A stretch of 64,000 nucleotides of DNA from NCBI RefSeq assembly GCF_000632495.1, contig NZ_JFZT01000015.1, forward strand, positions 62,001 to 126,000, given 5' to 3'. A program made the translations under genes and the position numbers. Positions 8,553 to 17,505 of the stretch are shown piece after piece (position 1 is the stretch's first letter; the number at the start of each line of letters is the position of its first letter). The stretch is from Candidatus Acidianus copahuensis (GTDB taxonomy: Archaea; Thermoproteota; Thermoprotei_A; Sulfolobales; Sulfolobaceae). The notes below the pieces were generated by a model that worked only from the letters and a program-made list of their open reading frames with translations, was not told the DNA's origin and searched no databases.

Positions 8553-8799
8553 ATTAAGAATATGTTTAGAAAAGGCAAAGAAATAATTTTACCTGTAGAT
8601 GTAGCTTAATTTTGAATTATTTCTGTAGAGTATTCAATACAAAAGATTAGGAATAATCAAATTACTTCCATCAGTTAAATCATAGTAATTATTTATATCC
8701 CGTTCTCTTCCAGAGACTAGGAGATTATAAAAAATAATTACCCGACCTACATAAACTCCTTGGAAAAAATAGTTTATTTATAATGACTTTTTCCCCTTT

Positions 8800-9873
8800 C
8801 TAATATTTAAAAAACATTATCTTTGAGGGTCTCACGAACAATTTCATCTCTTCCTCTTTAGGTATTTTATCCATAAAAACGATAATCTCTTGGTCGTCTC
8901 CTAATGGGGTTAAAGTAACCTTAAAGTGTCCACCTTCATAAGTCGTTATCTTTACTCTCACTTTGCCAGCTTCAACCCAACCTTCCTCTCTTGGTTCTTC
9001 CTCCAATCTTAGGTTCTCTGGTCTTATTCCAACCTTAACCTCTCCCCTATATCCGCCTGAAATTGGGATCGCTAAATTACCAATACTGAGGATATTCTTC
9101 CCATCTTCTTCAATTACCTTTCCCTTTAGCTCGTTGATTTCCCCTATCAGCCTTGCAACGTGAAAAGACTTAGGGCTATTATATATTTCCTCTGGCTTTC
9201 CGACCTGAACTAGTTCCCCTTGGAAGATCACTCCGACTCTATTTGAAATGGAAAATATATCAGCCGGATCATGACTTACCACAATTACTGTTAACCTTAA
9301 CTTTTCCGCTATGTCTCTGACTAGTGCTCTTGCACTATCCCTGATTCTTGCGTCTAAATTGCTGAAAGGTTCATCTAAGAGGAGGACTGAAGGACTTTTA
9401 ACTATAGCTCTAGCTAAGGCTACTCTCTGTTGTTGACCTCCAGACAGTTCCCTTGGGTAATGCTCTAACACAGAAGAAATCTCTAAAACTTTTGCAACTT
9501 CCTCTACTTTTTGTCTCATCTCACTTTTGCTTATCTTCATATTGGTTAACGGAAAAGCAATGTTATCAAACGCTGTCATGTTAGGATATAGCGACCAGTT
9601 TTGAAATACCATGCCTATATTTCTGCTTTCAGGTCCTACTATTACTTTCCCATTTCGGGCAACTACTTTTTCATCGAAAAGAAGCTCACCCTTAGTTGGA
9701 GCCTCTAACCCTGCAATTATTCTCATAAATGTGGTTTTTCCTGCACCACTAGGTCCAAGTATCCCGAACTTTTCCCCGCTTTCTATCGTCAAGTTTATGT
9801 CCTTTAGCGCGTATACCTCTCCCTTCTTTTTTGAGAATATCTTATATACGCTTTTAGCAGATATCTCAACCAT
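8800..9873 (-). CDS. glcV: Glucose ABC transporter ATP-binding protein GlcV
   Basis: This 357-residue ATPase energises sugar uptake. The motifs are in order: Walker A GPSGAGKTT (about 38-46), Q-loop VFQNWSLYP, signature LSGGQQQR (about 140), Walker B VLLLDEPFSNLD, and H-loop VVSHD. After residue 230 comes the MalK-type regulatory OB/TOBE domain (GEINELKGKV, VGIRPENLRL). Much of the sequence matches my memory of S. solfataricus GlcV, including the stretch IAFPLTNMK. It is the last gene of glcS-T-U-V, two bases after glcU, and should sit on the cytoplasmic face bound to GlcT/GlcU. A GalK-type or other sugar specificity cannot be excluded. Confidence 0.92.
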   Translation of the reverse strand: MVEISAKSVYKIFSKKKGEVYALKDINLTIESGEKFGILGPSGAGKTTFMRIIAGLEAPTKGELLFDEKVVARNGKVIVGPESRNIGMVFQNWSLYPNMTAFDNIAFPLTNMKISKSEMRQKVEEVAKVLEISSVLEHYPRELSGGQQQRVALARAIVKSPSVLLLDEPFSNLDARIRDSARALVRDIAEKLRLTVIVVSHDPADIFSISNRVGVIFQGELVQVGKPEEIYNSPKSFHVARLIGEINELKGKVIEEDGKNILSIGNLAIPISGGYRGEVKVGIRPENLRLEEEPREEGWVEAGKVRVKITTYEGGHFKVTLTPLGDDQEIIVFMDKIPKEEEMKLFVRPSKIMFFKY

Positions 9874-9875
9874 GT

Positions 9876-10748
9876 TTAAACACCTTTACCAGCTCCTCCT
9901 AGTGCAACCAAACCTCTTATAAAATACCTACCAAGAAATATAAATATTATTAAAGGTATAAGACTAGCTAAAGTCGCTACTGCAAATGTCTCATTGTATA
10001 ATGTACCATAACCTCCAGTATACGCCTCTACCGCAACGGGAACCAACCTCATTGACGGAGTAGTTGTTAATACTAGAGGGAGGAAAAAGTTATTCCATGA
10101 CTCTATAATGATAAAGATTAATGTAGAGATGAATCCTGGAATAACTAGAGGGAGAATAACCTTGAAAAATATTTTTACATCTCCAGCTCCGTCCAGCCTA
10201 GCTGCCTCTATAAGACTCTTAGGGACTACAGTAACAAATAAGGACATAAGAAGCGCTGCCGTTGGAATGTAAAATATGAGCATAGAAACAATAAGTCCTG
10301 GATACGAGTTTAGTAAGTTTATGTCTACAATAAACCTTGTTAGAGGTATGAGCGTAGCCTCATAGGGAATGAAAGTACCTAATGCTATTAAAGAGAAGAG
10401 AAAGTTGCTTAACATACCTGAACCTCTAAAGTAAGAGTTAGAAAGAACGTAAAAGAAGTACGCCCCCATCGAACCTAGTATTGTAGAAAGTAAAGAGGCT
10501 ATTACTGCAACAATTAAGCTATTAATTATAGGAGTCTCTAACACGTGAGCTACGGCCATATACGGAGATAAAGTTGGGTGAGAGGGAGGAACTAGTACTG
10601 GAGATGATGCTACTTCTAGATTTGACTTAAAACCATTTATTATCATTGCGTAAACGGGAATAAGCCAAATTACGCTCACAATTGTAAGCGCTATATAATG
10701 AAGGACTGACTTAGTATAAGGGGACAACACTCTCCTTTCTCTCATCAT
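9876..10748 (-). CDS. glcU: Sugar ABC transporter permease GlcU (MalG type)
   Basis: A 290-residue inner component with about six membrane helices. The EAA loop that contacts the ATPase reads EAARLDGAGDVKIFFKVILP (about 185-204). The first helix, YIALTIVSVIWLIPVYAMII, and the length fit the MalG subgroup of carbohydrate permeases. Its start overlaps the glcT stop by 4 bp (ATGA), so the two are translated together. With GlcT it forms the membrane channel for the sugar delivered by GlcS. Confidence 0.9.
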   Translation of the reverse strand: MMRERRVLSPYTKSVLHYIALTIVSVIWLIPVYAMIINGFKSNLEVASSPVLVPPSHPTLSPYMAVAHVLETPIINSLIVAVIASLLSTILGSMGAYFFYVLSNSYFRGSGMLSNFLFSLIALGTFIPYEATLIPLTRFIVDINLLNSYPGLIVSMLIFYIPTAALLMSLFVTVVPKSLIEAARLDGAGDVKIFFKVILPLVIPGFISTLIFIIIESWNNFFLPLVLTTTPSMRLVPVAVEAYTGGYGTLYNETFAVATLASLIPLIIFIFLGRYFIRGLVALGGAGKGV

Positions 10749-11614
10749 TTTTTAATCCACCTCTTTATACCGTAAAGCGCATATGGAATAACTATTGCTG
10801 TAGCTATTAAAATAATTATTGTAGAGAGAGCTGAGGCCTGAGCGAAGAACTCAGTTGTAAAGAGATAATAGGAAAACACAACGAGAGTCTGCATAAATAT
10901 GTTAGTAGGACCACCAGAAAGAATATATGGAATGCTAAATATCCTAAACGTAAATAGAAAAAGGAGGGCTGTAGACACAATGAAACCGTTTGCTGAGTTT
11001 GGGATCAAGATTTTTCTCAATATCTTAAACGAACTAGCTCCGTCCAGTCTAGCTGCCTCTATAATGCTTTTGTCTATTCCTAGGAAAGACGCAAGATAAA
11101 AGAGTGCTGGAAGTCCTGTATATGCCCAAATTGCTATAATTATAATGCTAGGCATCATCATGGAAGTAGATGTGAGCCAAGGAACGTAAGGAAGACCTAG
11201 CCTTAAAAATAACCAATTTACTCCTAGGTTATAGTTGTATAACCATAACCAAATTAGAGCGTTAACTGCCATTGATATAGCTAGGGGAAGAATTATTATA
11301 GAGAGAAAAAACGTCCTAGCTTTATTTGAGGAAAGGAAGTAAAGTAGGCCTGCTATTCCTATTCCTAAGATGTTTCCAAAAATTACAGCTGATCCGCTCA
11401 ACTCTAGTGAATGAATAAGAGAAGTAGGAAAGTAAAACGAATGTATAACGTTTGCATAAGAGGAAATACCAGAAAAGGAAGGAATTGGGTGAAGTAATGA
11501 CCAGTTCGTAAACGAGATTGCCACATTATAAAAAACAATGTAGAGCAGTATTGCTCCAAATATTGCGGTAGGTAATATGAGGAGGAAGCTTGTCTTCTTC
11601 ATAATTACACCCAT
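10745..11614 (-). CDS. glcT: Sugar ABC transporter permease GlcT (MalF type)
   Basis: A 289-residue permease with about six membrane helices. Its EAA loop is EAARLDGASSFKILRKILIP (about 184-203). The N-terminal MKKTSFLLILPTAIFGAILL is the first helix; ATG at 11602 (MKKTS) is an alternative start to 11614 (MGVIMKK). It lies 24 bp after glcS and overlaps glcU by 4 bp. It pairs with GlcU to form the transmembrane path. Confidence 0.9.
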   Translation of the reverse strand: MGVIMKKTSFLLILPTAIFGAILLYIVFYNVAISFTNWSLLHPIPSFSGISSYANVIHSFYFPTSLIHSLELSGSAVIFGNILGIGIAGLLYFLSSNKARTFFLSIIILPLAISMAVNALIWLWLYNYNLGVNWLFLRLGLPYVPWLTSTSMMMPSIIIIAIWAYTGLPALFYLASFLGIDKSIIEAARLDGASSFKILRKILIPNSANGFIVSTALLFLFTFRIFSIPYILSGGPTNIFMQTLVVFSYYLFTTEFFAQASALSTIIILIATAIVIPYALYGIKRWIKK

Positions 11615-11638
11615 TAAAAAATATTAAAAAAATATATC

Positions 11639-13243
11639 TTAAAGGTATAGTTTACTTACGAAAGCGACTGGAACTAGGATTGTTGGAAATAGTAACAGAA
11701 CGCTGTATCCTTGAGTCTGAACAGTTGAGTGCATATTTGCTGGATCTAGGCCGTATGCCGATGGATCAGTAACCCATGGTGGATAATATCCCGCAAAAGG
11801 CTGTTCCTTAAATCCTAGATATCCTAATCCTAGTTTTGCTGCGGCCAACCACTCCTGTTGTTCATTATGCATCACAGATTGAAGCTGTCCATACCACACG
11901 CTAAAGTCAGGTTTTCCTACCTCCTGTAGCGTTAATATGTCCCCTATAATTTGTCCAAAAGTGCTATCGAATAGACCTCCATCAGATAACTGATATACGA
12001 AATCTTTTTCTGGAGTATGAAGTAAAGCTTGATAGTCGTACCATTGTGCAGGAGTGTTATACCAATCTGTCCCATTTTTCCAGAACGTAACCGCCTTCCA
12101 CTTTGTCCAGACTTCTTGTCCTTGATATGAACTCCAGAATTCAGCAACTTTTAAAGCCTGACTCTCTTGAGGACCTACAGGAATCCCTACAGAATCGATA
12201 ACTAGGGCATAATAATGTTGTGTTCCAGGGAATGGAGATTCTATTATTTTTACACTACTATTATTGATATATTGAGGTAATGGAGGATATGCAGTAGTAT
12301 TTAGAAAATCATAAAGGTAGTTTGTGAGCCAGTTACCGTTAACTTGGAACGCAACCTGTCCATTAACTAAGTAGGAAAGACCTTGAGTCCAAGTCAAGGA
12401 TTGCCATCCTGGATAATCATAGGCTGTAAAGTTTAGAAATATATTCGTGGTTTCATTTATCAGGCTCTGAACAGTTGCATTGTTAAAGTTAATCGTTCCA
12501 TAGATCATTTCGTTATATAGTTGTGGACCAGCCAATGATAGAAATATATCTTCCCATACATTTAATTGATCCCAACCACCATCAGCTCCAGGAATCATCC
12601 ATGGATGAGTAAATCCGTGTTCTACTAATTGCATTGTGTCGTATTGAAGCGTACTTAAGTTATAAGGAAAAGGCAAGTTATACTCTCTTAGAACATTCAT
12701 GTTTACCCATATTAATGAACCCCTATGCACGTCCACAGGTAAAGACAAAATAGTACCATTAAAAGCGCCAGCTTGTAATACTGCAGGCACTGCATTTGTA
12801 GTTAATCCCTCTTTTATAGCTACTGAAGTGAGGTTAACGAAGGAATTGATTCCATTTGGAGCAGCTTCGACATAGCTTGCCATCTCAGGTCCGTAATGAA
12901 CTTGAAATGCTGCTGGAGGTTTTCCTGCCTCTATAAGGGATAAGATTGCATACTTCGCGTTAGTCCCTCCAGCGCCAGGTACTATTTCTGGAGTTAGAGT
13001 AATCCCTGTAGATTTCTGAATAGCAGGTATTTCATGTTGGAGGGCTATTTTTCCCTCAGTCGCCCACCAAGTATAGAAAGTAACAGATGATGAAGGAACA
13101 GTAGTTGAAGTTACAGGAACAGAGGGCTTATGTGGGATTAATAGAACTGCGGCAACTGCAGCAACTACTATGATAACAACCACAGCTATTATAATACCTA
13201 GCTGTAAACTTGATAACGCTTTTCTATTCCCTTTTCTTCTCAT
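11639..13243 (-). CDS. glcS: Sugar-binding protein GlcS with class III signal peptide
   Basis: This extracellular substrate-binding protein of about 534 residues feeds GlcT/GlcU. The start is taken as ATG 13243 (MRRKGNRKALSSLQLG) because a TATA box at 13277-13284 predicts transcription from about 13254, which leaves the upstream ATG at 13264 outside the mRNA. The basic head, the RKA/LSS junction and then a long hydrophobic segment match a PibD-processed (pilin-like) signal, as known for Sulfolobus sugar-binding proteins of the bindosome. A Ser/Thr/Pro linker follows, then a family 1 extracellular solute-binding domain (TFYTWWATEGKIALQHEIPA). The C-terminus has a weak hydrophobic tail (LLLFPTILVPVAFVSKL). 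Confidence 0.9.
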   Translation of the reverse strand: MRRKGNRKALSSLQLGIIIAVVVIIVVAAVAAVLLIPHKPSVPVTSTTVPSSSVTFYTWWATEGKIALQHEIPAIQKSTGITLTPEIVPGAGGTNAKYAILSLIEAGKPPAAFQVHYGPEMASYVEAAPNGINSFVNLTSVAIKEGLTTNAVPAVLQAGAFNGTILSLPVDVHRGSLIWVNMNVLREYNLPFPYNLSTLQYDTMQLVEHGFTHPWMIPGADGGWDQLNVWEDIFLSLAGPQLYNEMIYGTINFNNATVQSLINETTNIFLNFTAYDYPGWQSLTWTQGLSYLVNGQVAFQVNGNWLTNYLYDFLNTTAYPPLPQYINNSSVKIIESPFPGTQHYYALVIDSVGIPVGPQESQALKVAEFWSSYQGQEVWTKWKAVTFWKNGTDWYNTPAQWYDYQALLHTPEKDFVYQLSDGGLFDSTFGQIIGDILTLQEVGKPDFSVWYGQLQSVMHNEQQEWLAAAKLGLGYLGFKEQPFAGYYPPWVTDPSAYGLDPANMHSTVQTQGYSVLLLFPTILVPVAFVSKLYL

Positions 13244-13276
13244 TTTTATGTCCCTATGGTGCATTCCATACAGGGG

Positions 13277-13284
13277 TTTTTAAG
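13277..13284 (-). promoter_or_regulatory. TATA box of the glcSTUV operon
   Basis: CTTAAAAA on the minus strand lies about 38 nt before the chosen glcS start and places the transcription start about 10 nt before that ATG. The remaining 350 bp up to 13635 hold no gene. Two AGATCTA motifs occur there (about 13495 and 13530), with no known role. Confidence 0.5.
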
Positions 13285-13635
13285 TCTTCTCAAATAGGTT
13301 ATGTAATATACTTACTTTGTGAAATATAATCTTTTCAAGAGTTGTATAGAACAGACAGGTTACATTCCCCTTTTAGTTTAATAGAAGATCTTGTATATGA
13401 ATCTTTCTTATAAAAAATTAACAATTAAAAGAGCTTAATTTATATATTATCACGTTATAAAATTATTTTAGGTTAGATTAAGTGAATAGAAACCTAGATC
13501 TACCTACATGTAAGAGTAAAGTATTTATATTAGATCTATTTTTATACATTTTATTAGAGTATTTAATGAATATATACTTCAATTAAAATAAAATAAAAGT
13601 TCTGAGAGAAAATGGGTACATATAGATACTATTAT

Positions 13636-14301
13636 TTATTTTACATCCTTAGCACTTATTCCGCTGAAATATACTGAAAGTATTTTCCGAATTCCTTTTT
13701 TAATCTTGGAATTAACAGTTGATTTTGAAAGTCCAAGCTCTGAAGCTAAACCGTTTAAATCAACTTTTCTAGGTTCGTCAAAAAATCCTCTTTTAAAAGC
13801 TAGTAGAAGAGTCTCTTCATCTTCTAATGACAAAGACATTAGATCTGAAGATGTAGTCGAGTTAACCCTTTTAACGTCAAGGTCGTAGATCCTTGCAACG
13901 CCCCTTAATTCGCCCTTTAAATTATCCCAATTTATCCATTCTGGCGCAATAAAGCTATATTTCTCTAGACCGTCATAAACGATTAAAAACTTGACCATTA
14001 TACCGTTATCTAACATTATTTTTCTTATAGAATTGGAATAACTGCCTAAAAATGACATTTCATATGTCATTCTGCCAATTCTTTTAAAAGATACAATTTT
14101 GTAAATATTTTTATGTTTTTTAATGGTTCTTATTAGATGAAATGCAATGTCTTTGCTTGGAGCATTAAATACAAAGTCCTCAAAGTTAGTATCAATTGAC
14201 GGATTAGATACAGCCAAACTACTTCTCATATTTAGGCAAATATCTTCGGTAATTTCTGTCCAGTCGTTTTGATGTCGGAGGGAAATAGTACCAATATACA
14301 T
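13636..14301 (-). CDS. HTH_10 (bacterio-opsin-activator type) transcriptional regulator
   Basis: A 221-residue protein. The C-terminal third is the HTH_10 domain: LSLEDEETLLLAFKRGFFDE, PRKVDLNGLASELGLSKSTV, then a basic helix (KKGIRKILS). The N-terminal 140 residues resemble the poorly conserved sensor part seen in archaeal Bat-like proteins and are probably ligand- or partner-binding. It lies 370 bp upstream of glcS on the same strand and is the closest regulator to the sugar operon, so control of that operon is a reasonable but unproven guess. Confidence 0.85.
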   Translation of the reverse strand: MYIGTISLRHQNDWTEITEDICLNMRSSLAVSNPSIDTNFEDFVFNAPSKDIAFHLIRTIKKHKNIYKIVSFKRIGRMTYEMSFLGSYSNSIRKIMLDNGIMVKFLIVYDGLEKYSFIAPEWINWDNLKGELRGVARIYDLDVKRVNSTTSSDLMSLSLEDEETLLLAFKRGFFDEPRKVDLNGLASELGLSKSTVNSKIKKGIRKILSVYFSGISAKDVK

Positions 14302-14512
14302 AACAATATATTATATTCTAAGAGTAATAAAGTAACTCATTAAAAGTTTAAGAAATAGAATTAATAAGAGAATATGTACGAACTTACTCGACTTTTACAT
14401 GTTTTATTCCACGAACCAGCGCCCATTCTACTATATTAAAAGCTTTTTGAAGGAAGTTATGTTGCAATCTTTAGTTTTGAGAGAGTTAAAAGTTATATAA
14501 AAGGTATTATAT

Positions 14513-14565
14513 CTGACCTCCTTCCAGCCCTAAGGTTTGAGAATTCCTGCTGGCATAGAGAAGTT
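14513..14565 (-). repeat. Right-end remnant of an IS200/IS605-type element
   Basis: On the minus strand the sequence AGGGCTGGAAGGAGGTCAG matches the right-end layout of the TnpB elements. The upstream minus-strand bases up to about 14660 may be the decayed tnpB 3' end, but no frame survives. The rest of 14302-14806 shows no gene; the TATA box of the next gene lies at 14793-14800. Confidence 0.5.
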
Positions 14566-14821
14566 TAGAACTACATCCTTTCGTTCAGTCCTGATCTGGA
14601 TCTTCACCCATTACCTCTATCCATTTCGGGACACAGGGTTATAGACTTTACCAAAAAATTGAATGCGCTACTTAATCCTGCATTAAATATGATATTGTTC
14701 GTTTTAAATTTCTTAACTTAAAGACGCTTTTATCGCATCAATAGCATTACCTATCTAACACTGATTTTTTACATAAAACAAATCTAAGAAAGTTTAAATA
14801 TATATCATGGCAATATTTCTT

Positions 14822-16327
14822 ATGCCTCATTTAAGGAAAAACTCTATCCGTTTTCTTGGAATGGTTTCTATAACTGTAGCAGGAGTTCTTCCCATTATAG
14901 GTCCAATAGAGGTTGCTCCATTTATTAGCAACGCGAGTTCAGCTGCAATATGGCCAGTAATTCTTGGTTACGCGTTATTTGTCTTAGTATCGATTCCAAT
15001 TCTTGAGTATACAAGACTTGTGGAATTTGCAGGTGGATATTACGGTCTTGCGGAAATAGGTTTTGGTATTCCTGCAGGAAAGTTTACTGCTTTAGCAAAT
15101 TATTTTTTCTACGTTTTTTGGCAAACTGCAAATGCGTTTTTCATAGGTTGGCTCGCAGTTGATACAATTTATCTTATCTTTCACGTTTTATTACCTGTTT
15201 GGATTTGGGGTGTTCTAGTAACGCTTACTTTGCTCGTAACTTACTTAATGGTTATACAGCCCATAGAGGTATTTTCAAGGATATTAACATTTACAATTCT
15301 CTCAACTCTAGCAGTTATTGTAGGTTTCATAGTTTATATAATCCTTAAAACTCCTTATAATAGCCCGCAATTCCTTAATCCTACATCTGTCCCCTTTACA
15401 AATATAGCCCTTGCAACAGCAGTACTAGGATTCTATACATTTACTGGTTACGGATCTTCTCTCTTTTACGCAGAAGAAGGAGTAAAAGCTAAAAATGATT
15501 TATGGAGAGCAATATATATAGGGCTTTCAATATCTGCCATAGTAATTGCGCTCAGCGCGTATTCGGAACTAGCTTCAGTTCCAGAAAGCGAACTAAACTC
15601 TGTCTCTTCTTCTCCTCTCCCTCAATTGGTGGCATGGTCCCACTTCGTTCCAGAGACAGTATTACTTGGATTGAACTTTCTTATCATTGTAGTCTCTCTA
15701 ATAGCCTTCGGCGGTGGAGGAGGATCACAGGCAAGACTTTTATGGGCTATGGCTAGAGATGGTTTCATTAGGAGCAAATGGTTATCTGAAATTAATGAGA
15801 AGGGTATTCCACTGAGATCTGCAACAATGAACTTGATAATCGCTCTAATCACGGTTGGTCTAACCTCATTCTTCCTTCTTGGAACTTATGGATACTCTTC
15901 CCAGACAGTTGCATTAGCGTTTTATGTCGCAGGAACATCTTCTACAATACTCTGGTATTTTCATCATTTTGTTCCAGAATTTGGCCTTTATGCCTTTTTA
16001 AGGAAAAATAACGTGAATTTCTCTAAGTTCAGAAAGATCTTTTCTGGATTAATAATACCTATAGGAGGAATGATTTTATTTATATATACATTTTATCAAG
16101 GAATTCTAGGCGATCTAGTAGAACCTTATCTAACTTTCGTTATTGTTTCGTTTATCCTTCTTCTCGGTGATGTGGTATACGTTTTATACAAAAGAAGGAA
16201 AAACTCTCTCGGAGAAAGTACAGTAAAATACATGATCGCAGAAAAAGGAAAAACGTCTAGCGAAAACTCAATGTTTATCGATAATGGTCTCCCGTTAGAA
16301 GGAGGAACTACGAAAAAGAGTATTTGA
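14822..16327 (+). CDS. APC-superfamily amino acid permease
   Basis: About 501 residues with some 12 predicted membrane helices. The first helix region (MVSITVAGVLPIIGPIEVAP) has the APC-type glycine-rich break. FAGGYYGLAEIGFG and FGGGGGSQARLLWAMARDGF are typical of amino acid/polyamine permeases, the latter being the conserved loop after helix 8. The start is set at ATG 14822 (MPHLRKNS) because the TATA box TTTAAATA at 14793-14800 is 27 nt upstream, giving a leaderless message; ATG 14807 would lie too close. It converges on the next gene with a 20-bp overlap. The substrate is unknown. Confidence 0.85.
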   Translation: MPHLRKNSIRFLGMVSITVAGVLPIIGPIEVAPFISNASSAAIWPVILGYALFVLVSIPILEYTRLVEFAGGYYGLAEIGFGIPAGKFTALANYFFYVFWQTANAFFIGWLAVDTIYLIFHVLLPVWIWGVLVTLTLLVTYLMVIQPIEVFSRILTFTILSTLAVIVGFIVYIILKTPYNSPQFLNPTSVPFTNIALATAVLGFYTFTGYGSSLFYAEEGVKAKNDLWRAIYIGLSISAIVIALSAYSELASVPESELNSVSSSPLPQLVAWSHFVPETVLLGLNFLIIVVSLIAFGGGGGSQARLLWAMARDGFIRSKWLSEINEKGIPLRSATMNLIIALITVGLTSFFLLGTYGYSSQTVALAFYVAGTSSTILWYFHHFVPEFGLYAFLRKNNVNFSKFRKIFSGLIIPIGGMILFIYTFYQGILGDLVEPYLTFVIVSFILLLGDVVYVLYKRRKNSLGESTVKYMIAEKGKTSSENSMFIDNGLPLEGGTTKKSI

Positions 16328-17417
16328 GACCAAATCCACTGAGTTCTTCGAGCTTGAACATACCCCTATCTGGTCTCGGAGGATTTTTAACGTGATCTTC
16401 TAACCATCTATATCTAGTTAAGTATTCTGCCATTGTACATACAGATTCCGGCTCAGAAATTATAAAATGAAGGTTATATATATTTGAGGTATGAGGAATT
16501 ATTATTGCACCATAACTTTCTGCCATTCCAGAAATTCTCTTCATTGCCGTAATTCCGCCTACCCATAAGGAATCTGGTTGTAGGATTCTTACTCCTGAGT
16601 CTAACAACCTCTTAAAATCATAAAGGTAATAGTGGTGTTCTCCAGCAGCTATTGAAATTTCAGTCTTCTTAGTTAGGTAGTTATAGCCATCGAAATCATC
16701 AGGAAGAAGCGGTTCTTCAATCCACGTGACTTCATATTTACTTAGCTTTTTAGCCATCTTTAATGAGAAGTTCAAATTCCACGACATCCAAGCGTCTCCA
16801 GCTAACTCTACATCATACCCTACTGCATCCCTTATTGTTCTCACCAACTGAACGTTCTTTTCAACTCCCAATGGATCTGAAGGACCAGAAGAGAACCTCA
16901 TCTTCATTGCAGTAAATCCTTGTTCTATATAGCTTAATGCCTCCTTTTCCAATTCTTCATTAGCAGTGGGATGAAGATGACTTGCATAAGCTCTGATCTT
17001 ATCCCTTGTCTTTCCCCCTAGTAAATTGTATACAGGTATTCCTAGCTCCTTTGCATAAGAATCGTGGATAAGGAGATCTATAGCAGAAATTGCGTGAAGG
17101 ATTATACCTGATCTTCCTATTGGAAGGGTATACCTATAAAGCAAGTCCCAAATCATATTTCTGTTAGAGAGATCTAATCCCTTAATTACTTTAGAAATAT
17201 CAACAGCTAATCTACACGCTTGAACTGACGTCTCCACTATGGAGATTACATCATTTTCGCTCTTAAGCCCTAGAAAACACACCTCATCCATGAAAGCGGA
17301 ATTAAATGGAGATGTCTCTCCAAGGACTTGTAAGTAGTAATCCGTAGGTTTTACATATGGAAAGTTATCTCTCTCAATTTTTTCTATCCTAAGTATCTGA
17401 ATGTCCTGGATCTTCAT
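16308..17417 (-). CDS. Enolase-superfamily sugar-acid dehydratase, L-rhamnonate dehydratase-like
   Basis: A 369-residue mandelate racemase/muconate-lactonizing-type enzyme. An N-terminal capping domain is followed by the barrel with the catalytic set: KMRF (about 173), the metal ligands GDAWMSWN (Asp), WIEEPLLPDD (Glu) and AAGEHHYY (Glu), and the general acid/base IPHTSNIY (His). DAWMSWN, PDDFDGY, GEH and PDSLWVGG are close to the L-rhamnonate dehydratase subgroup as I remember it. Such enzymes remove water from an aldonic acid to give a 2-keto-3-deoxy acid. It is transcribed away from the alcohol dehydrogenase across a shared promoter region, so the two may act in one sugar oxidation route. 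Confidence 0.85.
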   Translation of the reverse strand: MKIQDIQILRIEKIERDNFPYVKPTDYYLQVLGETSPFNSAFMDEVCFLGLKSENDVISIVETSVQACRLAVDISKVIKGLDLSNRNMIWDLLYRYTLPIGRSGIILHAISAIDLLIHDSYAKELGIPVYNLLGGKTRDKIRAYASHLHPTANEELEKEALSYIEQGFTAMKMRFSSGPSDPLGVEKNVQLVRTIRDAVGYDVELAGDAWMSWNLNFSLKMAKKLSKYEVTWIEEPLLPDDFDGYNYLTKKTEISIAAGEHHYYLYDFKRLLDSGVRILQPDSLWVGGITAMKRISGMAESYGAIIIPHTSNIYNLHFIISEPESVCTMAEYLTRYRWLEDHVKNPPRPDRGMFKLEELSGFGLKYSFS

Positions 17418-17467
17418 GATAGAGTTTTCCTTCCCGGATTTTTTGCTTTTTTCCCATACTTGTTAGG

Positions 17468-17482
17468 TTAGCATATTTTATA
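17468..17482. promoter_or_regulatory. Shared AT-rich core promoter of two divergent genes
   Basis: GCATATTTTATATACAG can act as a TATA box both ways. For the plus strand it lies about 28 nt before ATG 17506 (leaderless start). For the minus strand it precedes the dehydratase start by about 55 nt. This arrangement suggests joint control of the dehydratase and the alcohol dehydrogenase. Confidence 0.5.
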
Positions 17483-17505
17483 TACAGCCAACACAAGTTA
17501 ATTCC

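Noticed and set aside
11944..12147. 67-codon minus-strand frame inside glcS
   Set aside because: Lies wholly within the binding-protein gene in another frame.
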